NCBI RefSeq assembly: GCF_002351485.1
Contig: NZ_NWMW01000001.1
Location: 1,860,001 to 1,924,000, forward strand
Source of the DNA: Sphingomonas spermidinifaciens
GTDB lineage: Bacteria; Pseudomonadota; Alphaproteobacteria; Sphingomonadales; Sphingomonadaceae
DNA length: 64,000 nucleotides
Direction: 5' to 3'
The position numbers were made by a program, and so were the translations under genes. How positions within the stretch are numbered: the stretch's first letter is position 1; the number at the start of each line of letters is the position of its first letter. Under the pieces are notes generated by a model. The model was not told the origin of the DNA. It saw only the letters and a list, made by a program, of their open reading frames with translations, and made no database searches. Below, piece by piece: positions 57,187-64,000 of this stretch.

Positions 57187-57512
57187 GGGCGCGCCACGCG
57201 GCGCAGCGCCTTTTCGAGTTCGCGGACGAGATCGGGATAGGGGCGCTCAATGCCCCCCGCGCGGCCGATCAGCACATGGTCGTGTCCGGCCAGCCCGTTC
57301 TGCGGCAGCACTTCGCGGGCGAGCGCACGAAACCGACGCTTCATCCGGTTGCGGACGACGGCGTTGCCGACTTTCTTCGACACGGTGATGCCGATCCGCA
57401 TGACGACATCGCCGTCGCCCCGGTCGCGCGCCTGCAGCACGAAACCCGGCATCGCCGCGCGCCTGCCGCCGTTCGCCGCGAGATAGTCGCGGCGTTCGGT
57501 CAGTCGGATCAG
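57183..57512 (-). CDS. rnpA: Ribonuclease P protein component, apparently with CTG start
   Basis: 109-aa RNase P protein with the RNR motif [17 protein letters not shown] (about residue 58) and the N-terminal [11 protein letters not shown]. No ATG, GTG or TTG exists in frame between the rpmH stop and this conserved region. The CTG at 57512-57510 overlaps the rpmH stop in CTGA, copying the ATGA/GTGA junctions elsewhere in the window. The same frame is open back through all of rpmH to an ATG at 57650, so a longer, fully overlapping form cannot be ruled out. Coordinates use the CTG. Confidence 0.8.
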   Translation of the reverse strand: MIRLTERRDYLAANGGRRAAMPGFVLQARDRGDGDVVMRIGITVSKKVGNAVVRNRMKRRFRALAREVLPQNGLAGHDHVLIGRAGGIERPYPDLVRELEKALRRVARP

Positions 57513-57643
57513 GCGCTCAGCTTCTTGCGGCCGCGGGCACGACGCGCGCGGATCACCTTGCGGCCCGCCGCCGTCGCCATCCGCGCGAAGAAGCCGTGCC
57601 GGCGCGCGCGCACCAGATTGCTCGGCTGAAAAGTCCGCTTCAT
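57509..57643 (-). CDS. rpmH: 50S ribosomal protein L34
   Basis: 44-aa Arg/Lys-rich protein beginning [19 protein letters not shown] and ending ...GRKKLSA, the full normal length. First gene of the rpmH-rnpA-yidD-yidC-engB operon. Its stop overlaps the apparent rnpA start. A hairpin with T-run lies 22-45 nt upstream of its ATG. Confidence 0.98.
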   Translation of the reverse strand: MKRTFQPSNLVRARRHGFFARMATAAGRKVIRARRARGRKKLSA

Positions 57644-57664
57644 CGCTCATTCCCTGGCATAACG

Positions 57665-57688
57665 AAAAAGGGCCGCCCGAAGACGGCC
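57665..57688 (-). terminator. Terminator-like hairpin with UUCG loop in the rpmH leader (possible attenuator)
   Basis: On the minus strand ggccgtc-TTCG-ggcggcc (57688-57671) forms a 7-bp stem with one G-U pair and a stable cUUCGg loop, followed by CCTTTTT-like sequence down to 57665. rpmH starts 22 nt beyond. Nothing is coded upstream on this strand (yifB diverges), so the structure sits in the rpmH leader and could attenuate the operon. A TTGACA word at 57695-57690 is just before it. Confidence 0.55.
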
Positions 57689-57812
57689 GTGTCAAGCCCG
57701 CGCCCTTACTGGCGGCGATCGCGCGAGTCAATGACGCATGCCCGGTCGCGCCGCGCTTGTCGAAGCCCGATCCTTCTTCCACAAGGGTCGTCGGGCAAGG
57801 GGGGAAGCGGCG

Positions 57813-59321
57813 TTGGTCGCGATCGTATCGACGGTGGCGTATCTGGGGCTCGAGGCACGCGCGGTCGAGGTGCAGTGCAATCTCGTCGCGGGCGTCCCCG
57901 CCTTCGTCATGGTGGGCCTCGCCGACAAGGCGGTGGGCGAGAGTCGCGAGCGGGTGCGCGGCGCGGTGGCGGCGATCGGCCTCGCGCTGCCGCCCAAACG
58001 GATCACCGTCAACCTGTCGCCCGCCGACCTGCCCAAGGAGGGCTCGCACTACGACCTGCCCGTCGCGCTCGCGCTTTTGGGTGCGATGGGCGTGGTCGAT
58101 GTCGAGACACTCGCCGATTACGTCGTCGTCGGCGAACTCGGCCTCGATGGCCGCATTGCGCCCTCGCCCGGCGTTCTGCTCGCGGCGATGCATGCCAGCG
58201 CGATCGGCAAGGGGCTGATCTGTCCCTCGGCGCAAGGCGCGGAGGCGGCATGGGCCGGCGGGATCGAAGTGATCGCCGCCGACGACCTGATCGGCCTCAT
58301 CAACCATCTGAAGGGTTCAGCGCTGCTGCCGACGCCGCGCCCTGGCGAGGTCGAGGAAGCCGGTCACGGCCCCGACCTGCGCCAGGTCAAGGGGCAGGAA
58401 ACCGCCAAGCGCGCGCTCGAGATCGCCGCGGCGGGCGGCCACAACCTTTTGTTCGTGGGGCCGCCCGGCGCGGGCAAGTCGCTGATGGCCGCGTGCCTGC
58501 CCGGCATCCTCCCGCCGCTGGGTGCGGCCGAGGCGCTGGAAGTGTCGATGGTGCAGTCGGTCGCAGGCACGCTTTCGGGCGGTCGGCTGACCCGCACCCG
58601 TCCCTTCCGTAGCCCGCATCACTCGGCCTCGATGGCGGCGCTTACCGGCGGCGGCCTTCGGGTCAAACCCGGGGAGGTCAGCCTGGCGCATCTTGGCGTC
58701 CTGTTCCTCGACGAACTGCCCGAGTTTCAGCGCGCAGTCCTCGACTCGCTTCGCCAGCCGCTCGAAAGCGGCGTGGTGAGCGTCGCGCGGGCCAACGCCC
58801 ACGTCACCTTTCCCGCGCGCGTCCAGCTCGTCGCCGCGATGAACCCGTGCCGCTGCGGCCATCTCGGCGACCCGGCGCTCGCCTGTGCGCGTGCGCCAAA
58901 ATGCGCGGCGGACTATCAGGCCAAGGTTTCCGGTCCCCTCCTCGATCGCATCGACCTCCATGTCGAGGTCGCGCCGGTCACCGCCGCCGACCTCGTCCTG
59001 CCGCCGCCTTCGGAGGGATCGGCCGAGGTCGCCGCCCGCGTCGCCGCCGCGCGCGCGATCCAGACCCACCGATATGGGGGCAGCCCCGCGCGCACCAATG
59101 CCGAGGCGGAGGGGCCGCTGCTCGATGCGCATTCGACCCCCGACGAGGCGGGCCGCATGCTGCTCGCGCAAGCCGCCGAGGCCACTCGCATGTCCGCGCG
59201 CGGCTATACCCGCGTGCTCCGCGTCGCGCGCACCATCGCCGACCTGGCGGGCGCCGAGCGCGTTGGCCGACTGCACGTGGCCGAGGCCCTCTCCTATCGC
59301 CGCACGGCGCCGCGAAGCTGA
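57813..59321 (+). CDS. comM: YifB/ComM-family Mg chelatase-like ATPase
   Basis: 502-aa AAA+ protein of the ComM/YifB group, which helps branch migration during natural transformation in some species. N-terminal domain reads VAIVSTVAYLGLEARAVEVQCN; Walker A is GPPGAGKSLMA; also FRSPHHSASMAALTGGG, LFLDELPEF and MNPCRCGHLGD. The start is TTG at 57813 with GGGGAAG 5 nt upstream, aligning with the usual MVA.VSTVA start; an ATG at 57738 would add 25 unconserved residues. Divergent from rpmH. Confidence 0.93.
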   Translation: MVAIVSTVAYLGLEARAVEVQCNLVAGVPAFVMVGLADKAVGESRERVRGAVAAIGLALPPKRITVNLSPADLPKEGSHYDLPVALALLGAMGVVDVETLADYVVVGELGLDGRIAPSPGVLLAAMHASAIGKGLICPSAQGAEAAWAGGIEVIAADDLIGLINHLKGSALLPTPRPGEVEEAGHGPDLRQVKGQETAKRALEIAAAGGHNLLFVGPPGAGKSLMAACLPGILPPLGAAEALEVSMVQSVAGTLSGGRLTRTRPFRSPHHSASMAALTGGGLRVKPGEVSLAHLGVLFLDELPEFQRAVLDSLRQPLESGVVSVARANAHVTFPARVQLVAAMNPCRCGHLGDPALACARAPKCAADYQAKVSGPLLDRIDLHVEVAPVTAADLVLPPPSEGSAEVAARVAAARAIQTHRYGGSPARTNAEAEGPLLDAHSTPDEAGRMLLAQAAEATRMSARGYTRVLRVARTIADLAGAERVGRLHVAEALSYRRTAPRS

Positions 59322-59374
59322 TTGCGCGTCACTTTGCACCTGTGCAGATTACGGCCGAAAAGGGAGCGCTGCCG

Positions 59375-59803
59375 ATGAATTGGGCACTGATGCCGCTGCG
59401 CCGTTACACGGACTTCAAGGGACGTTCACGCCGCAAGGAGTATTGGATGTTCCTGCTGGGCATCACGATCGTCGGCGTCGGCCTCGTGCTCCTCGGGGCG
59501 ATCCTGACCGGCGGATTCGGCCGATCGGGCGAGCGCTCGCCGCTGGCGTTGCTGGGCCTCGCGCCGTTCGGCCTGTTCTATCTCGCGATGCTGTTGCCCT
59601 CGATCGCGGTACAGGTGCGCCGCCTGCACGATCGCAACCTGTCGGGCTGGCTGCTGCTCGGCGTCTATCTGCTGTCGTGGGTGCCGGTACTCGGCTTTTT
59701 GCTGTCGGTGGGGTTCCTCGTCATCACCTGCCTGCCGGGCACCCCTGGCCCCAACCGCTATGGCCCCGATCCCAAGGAGGACCTGGCCGAGGCGTTTCGC
59801 TGA
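59375..59803 (+). CDS. DUF805 membrane protein
   Basis: 142-aa protein with MNWALMPLRRYTDFKGRSRRKEYW, the typical DUF805 lead, and four hydrophobic helices; VRRLHDRNLSGWLLL and GTPGPNRYGPDP are the other family marks. Function unknown, stress-linked membrane role proposed in some species. It lies 53 bp after yifB. Confidence 0.92.
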   Translation: MNWALMPLRRYTDFKGRSRRKEYWMFLLGITIVGVGLVLLGAILTGGFGRSGERSPLALLGLAPFGLFYLAMLLPSIAVQVRRLHDRNLSGWLLLGVYLLSWVPVLGFLLSVGFLVITCLPGTPGPNRYGPDPKEDLAEAFR

Positions 59804-59847
59804 CGGGCTTGCCGCGCCCGGCGTCATCGCCTAGGCCCGGCACCGCT

Positions 59848-59931
59848 GCCCCTGTGGCGAAATGGTAGACGCATTCGACTCAAAATCGAACGCCGCAAGG
59901 CATGCTGGTTCGAGTCCGGCCAGGGGCACCA
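59848..59931 (+). tRNA. tRNA-Leu(CAA)
   Basis: 84 nt including encoded CCA (59929-59931). Acceptor gcccctg pairs with caggggc; a long variable arm (cgccgcaaggcatg region) marks a class II tRNA; anticodon loop ctcaaaa between ttcga and tcgaa gives CAA at 59881-59883, reading UUG. A bidirectional hairpin follows 20 bp downstream. Confidence 0.96.
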
Positions 59932-59951
59932 TTCCACCGACCGAATCGCGA

Positions 59952-59980
59952 AACGGCCGCCGGGCGTCCCGGCGGCCGTT
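59952..59980. terminator. Bidirectional hairpin between tRNA-Leu and thiC
   Basis: Arms aacggccgccggg (59952-59964) and cccggcggccgtt (59968-59980) are perfect 13-bp complements with a 3-nt loop, between tRNA-Leu (plus) and the thiC stop (minus, 59987). The arms end in aa/tt but no long T-run follows; its place argues for ending both transcripts. Confidence 0.7.
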
Positions 59981-59986
59981 CGTGCA

Positions 59987-61982
<1,996 letters not shown>

Positions 61983-62001
61983 TGCGCCGGGTGTAGGCGC
62001 T

Positions 62002-62328
62002 TCACCGGTCGCCTGCAAGCGAGGCGTACCAGTCCGCGTAGGGCGTGTTGCGAGCCATATGCCGGTTGAAATCGGGCGCGCCGTCATCCCACCAAACGGG
62101 CCCGCGCTCGCCGAGCGCGACCTTTGCCGCCTGCACCCGCGCGCGGGCGGCGGCGGTCGCCGCTTCGTCAGCGGAATCGCGAACTGCGCGGCGGGCGTCC
62201 ATCAGCTCGTCGACGAGCGCCTGACGCTCCTCCCCGGAAAGCGCCGGATCGCTCCGCCGCCACAAGCGCCCGCGAACGACGATGTACCGCCCGTCGGGCG
62301 TGACCGGAGGCTCAGAAGCTGTAGGCAA
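62002..62328 (-). CDS. Small conserved protein of unknown function
   Basis: 108-aa soluble protein with YIVVRGRLWRRSDPALSGEERQ, a helical Arg/Ala-rich middle, and WWDDGAPDFNRHMARNTPYADWY at the end. The C-terminal pattern is like small alphaproteobacterial proteins I recall only as hypothetical. The start is uncertain: TTG at 62328 overlaps the upstream OMP gene by 17 nt, and no ATG or GTG is in frame before the conserved TPDGRYIVV region. It precedes the thiC riboswitch. Confidence 0.6.
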   Translation of the reverse strand: MPTASEPPVTPDGRYIVVRGRLWRRSDPALSGEERQALVDELMDARRAVRDSADEAATAAARARVQAAKVALGERGPVWWDDGAPDFNRHMARNTPYADWYASLAGDR

Positions 62329-63184
62329 GCCCGACGGCGCCGATCCACTGGTTGGGCGAGCCCACCTGCGTCACCGGCGAATCGGCGAAGTCGCCCGACA
62401 GCCGGCGATAGACGACACCGCCGACCAGCTGGAGCCCGCCGGTCAGGTCGCCCGTCAGCGAGCGTGTCGCGACCGCACCCAGCGCCCAGTTCTTGAACCC
62501 GCCGCCCGCGGTATAGATGGGCAGGCCCGACCGCGCGCTTTCGGCCGGGGTGACGCTGAAATAGGTGCGGCCATAGCCCCGCTCGACGAACTCGGCCGAG
62601 GCGAACAGGCCGACCAGCGCCTTCGTCGAGAGCGGCGTCGTATAGGTGATCGTCGGCGTCAGGATGCCGCTCTCGTGCACGCCCGCCACGTCGTAGCGAT
62701 AGCTGATCGTCGCCGACAGCCGGTCATAGTCGCTGGTAATAACGCCGGTCTTGCCGATGCCGACATAGCCGCCGAGCTCGATCGCGGTGCCGCGCTCGTC
62801 GAGCAGCGCGACCTGGGGATTGTCGATCGAACCACGGCTCGACCGGTTGAAGTTGACGACGCCAATCGGCCCCGCCTGGATATCCCAGGTCGGACCATAG
62901 CCGTCCTTGATCAGGTCGACACTGATCCGGTTGCCGGCCAGGACGAAGCGATAGCCCGACAGCTGCCCGATGGCGGCGGGAACGGGCGAGACGCTGTAGT
63001 CGCCCGAACCCTCATAGTCGGGGAGCACGCCGACGCCGATGCCGACAATCGCGAAATCGGCGCGCGGATCGCTGGTGGGCGGCGTGTCGACCGGGGCGGG
63101 CGCCGTCTCCTGAGCAAGGCAGGGGGCGGCAAGGCCGAGCGACAACGCGGCAGCGAACAGGATGCGCAAGTGGCGGAACTCCAA
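62312..63184 (-). CDS. MipA/OmpV family outer-membrane protein
   Basis: 290-aa beta-barrel protein. Signal peptide MEFRHLRILFAAALSLGLAA PCLAQ (cut near residue 25), then a proposed 10-12 strand barrel: VGIGVGVLPDYEGSGDYSVSP at the start, the phrase GIGKTGVITSDYD, and a last strand QWIGAVGLAYSF ending in Phe. MipA scaffolds peptidoglycan enzymes in E. coli; homologues are not always so. Its 3' end overlaps the small conserved gene. Confidence 0.85.
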   Translation of the reverse strand: MEFRHLRILFAAALSLGLAAPCLAQETAPAPVDTPPTSDPRADFAIVGIGVGVLPDYEGSGDYSVSPVPAAIGQLSGYRFVLAGNRISVDLIKDGYGPTWDIQAGPIGVVNFNRSSRGSIDNPQVALLDERGTAIELGGYVGIGKTGVITSDYDRLSATISYRYDVAGVHESGILTPTITYTTPLSTKALVGLFASAEFVERGYGRTYFSVTPAESARSGLPIYTAGGGFKNWALGAVATRSLTGDLTGGLQLVGGVVYRRLSGDFADSPVTQVGSPNQWIGAVGLAYSF

Positions 63185-63226
63185 AGGTTTCAGTCGCGAA
63201 ACGTGTACGTTCGCGTTTAGCTCCCT

Positions 63227-63649
63227 TCAGAACATGTAGCGCATGCGAATCCGCTGTTCCTCACCATCGTGATCGACGGTGAAGCGCGCCGCGGAAAAGC
63301 GCGGCGGGCCAAACGCAATGCGCGGGTTGCGCGAAAAGCCGAACCCCTCGCGCGGAATGCCGGCAAAGGTGTCAAGCTTGCCGTTGCCGTTCTCGTCATG
63401 GATGATCGCCACGGCATAGCCGCCCGGCGGCAGCCCTTCATAGGCGAGAGTGCGCATCGTCGCGGGCACCGAACGGGCGATCGCGCGGGCATCGTCCTCG
63501 CAGGTCGGGAAATTGCTCTCGACTGCGGTCAGACAGAGCCGGATAACGCCGCGCTCGCTCCGCAGCGCGTCGACATCAACCTTGAGCGTCGCGACCGGCG
63601 AGGCCCCGACCGAGAGCGCCAGCGGCGCGAGCGCGGCGAGCCGCCGCAT
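63227..63649 (-). CDS. Exported DUF2141 protein (second copy)
   Basis: 140-aa protein with a signal peptide (MRRLAALAPLALSVGASPVA), GVIRLCLTAVESNFPTCEDDA, then LPPGGYAVAIIHDENGNGKLDTF and IPREGFGFSRNPRI, all standard DUF2141 blocks. Compared with 10510-11040 it is shorter and clearer. The ATG at 63649 overlaps the sterol-desaturase gene by 74 nt. It precedes the MipA-like gene by 42 bp on the same strand. Confidence 0.88.
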   Translation of the reverse strand: MRRLAALAPLALSVGASPVATLKVDVDALRSERGVIRLCLTAVESNFPTCEDDARAIARSVPATMRTLAYEGLPPGGYAVAIIHDENGNGKLDTFAGIPREGFGFSRNPRIAFGPPRFSAARFTVDHDGEEQRIRMRYMF

Positions 63650-64000
63650 CGAAATTGCCCAACCCGTCATCGGTCCCGCACAGCCGGTCCCAGAACCGGA
63701 AATAAAGCCCGTAATTGCACCCGTATCGCTCATGATGGCGCTGGTGATGGCTGGCGGTGATGAGCCAGCGGCCCAGCGGCCCCTCCACCATGAACCTCGG
63801 GAAGACTTCCCACCCCATGTGGTTGGTCACTCCCATAAGCGTCATGACGCCCAGGACCAAGCCCAGTGCGGCGACATGGATCGGAATCGCGAAGACCAGT
63901 AGCGGAATTACCACGGCGCCGGTCAGCGCCTCGATCGGATGGAACGCCATCGCCGCCCAGGCGGTGGGAGGGCGGCTGGCGTGATGGACGGCGTGCGCCA
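63576..64000 (-). CDS. Sterol desaturase/fatty acid hydroxylase superfamily protein (partial)
   Basis: C-terminal 141 residues of a di-iron hydroxylase-like membrane protein; the N-terminus lies beyond the window. Di-iron His motifs are HAVHHASRPP and SHHQRHHERYGCNYG, with LYFRFWDRLCGT and hydrophobic helices between. The His-rich HxxHH pattern is that of sterol desaturases and carotenoid or lipid hydroxylases. It overlaps the DUF2141 gene by 74 nt, so they are likely co-translated. Confidence 0.85.
   Translation of the reverse strand, partial: AHAVHHASRPPTAWAAMAFHPIEALTGAVVIPLLVFAIPIHVAALGLVLGVMTLMGVTNHMGWEVFPRFMVEGPLGRWLITASHHQRHHERYGCNYGLYFRFWDRLCGTDDGLGNFDAAARRARAAGALGRGLAGRDAQG

Noticed and set aside
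55261..57240. 659-codon open frame opposite yidC/yidD
   Set aside because: Antisense shadow of yidC with biased composition and no ribosome site; the minus-strand genes are clear.
57183..57650. Long form of rnpA fully overlapping rpmH
   Set aside because: Possible but less simple than the CTGA junction; the extra 46 residues are only rpmH in another frame. Kept as an alternative in the findings.
57690..57695. TTGACA as the -35 of rpmH
   Set aside because: The hexamer is perfect but no -10-like sequence stands 15-19 bp downstream; that place is occupied by the hairpin.

Overview
The window is about 64 kb of high-GC (roughly two-thirds G+C by eye) chromosomal DNA from an alphaproteobacterium, most likely a sphingomonad (Sphingomonas or a close relative). 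This rests on gene order and protein character: the ctaC-ctaD-ctaB-(small ORF)-ctaG oxidase block, the pyrE/pdxJ/acpS/lepB run, a TonB receptor, an exosortase-A type O-ligase, and short intergenic palindromes of the kind common in these genomes. I see no insertion sequence, integrase of a mobile element, phage gene, CRISPR array or rRNA. Nearly all of it is ordinary core chromosome with compact operons and very frequent 4-nt stop/start overlaps (ATGA or GTGA).

Layout. 1-4.7 kb (minus): cytochrome c oxidase subunits II and I, heme O synthase, a 41-residue membrane protein and CtaG, the last cut by the window edge. 4.8-8.3 kb (plus): pyrE, a decayed serine-hydrolase fragment, pdxJ, acpS, lepB and a zeta-class glutathione transferase, all overlapping by 1-4 nt. 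8.3-13.7 kb: envelope/sugar genes (two GT4 glycosyltransferases, a polytopic protein, a DUF2141 exported protein, a GT-C-like membrane enzyme). 13.8-19.0 kb: PhoD phosphatase, TonB receptor, MetE-like protein. 19.1-24.0 kb (minus): complete MacAB-type tripartite exporter. 24.1-32.9 kb: acetyl-CoA synthetase, ZIP transporter, NnrU, LLM oxidoreductase, VOC protein, SDR, and an osmoprotectant-type ABC importer with fused permease and binding domain. 32.9-37.4 kb: O-ligase, M48 protease, DsbA-like thiol oxidoreductase, zinc-ribbon membrane protein.

37.5-43.3 kb: aroB/aroK, then a small membrane protein, a large Pro-rich exported protein of unknown function, xerD and accA. 43.4-47.1 kb: DCC, DUF427, Nudix and extensin-like genes in an overlapping run, converging on radA. 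47.2-53.9 kb: SpoIIAA-like protein, DUF2945, GT4, DUF2218, PadR with a 16-bp palindromic operator, rarA, serine hydrolase, MmcQ-like and DUF429, then tRNA-Thr(TGT). 54.0-57.7 kb (minus): second SpoIIAA-like protein and the rpmH-rnpA-yidD-yidC-engB operon. 57.8-64 kb: ComM/YifB, DUF805, tRNA-Leu(CAA), thiC under a TPP riboswitch, a small conserved protein, a MipA-like outer-membrane protein, a second DUF2141 protein and a sterol-desaturase family protein running off the end.

No stretch is convincingly a wholly new system. The best leads are the polytopic protein/DUF2141/GT4 operon at 9.5-12.2 kb (with a second DUF2141 gene beside a fatty-acid-hydroxylase-like gene at 63 kb), the apparent CTG start of rnpA overlapping rpmH, a terminator-like UUCG hairpin in the rpmH leader, the serine-hydrolase relic inside the pyrE-pdxJ run, and the large unrecognised exported protein at 39.5-41.3 kb.
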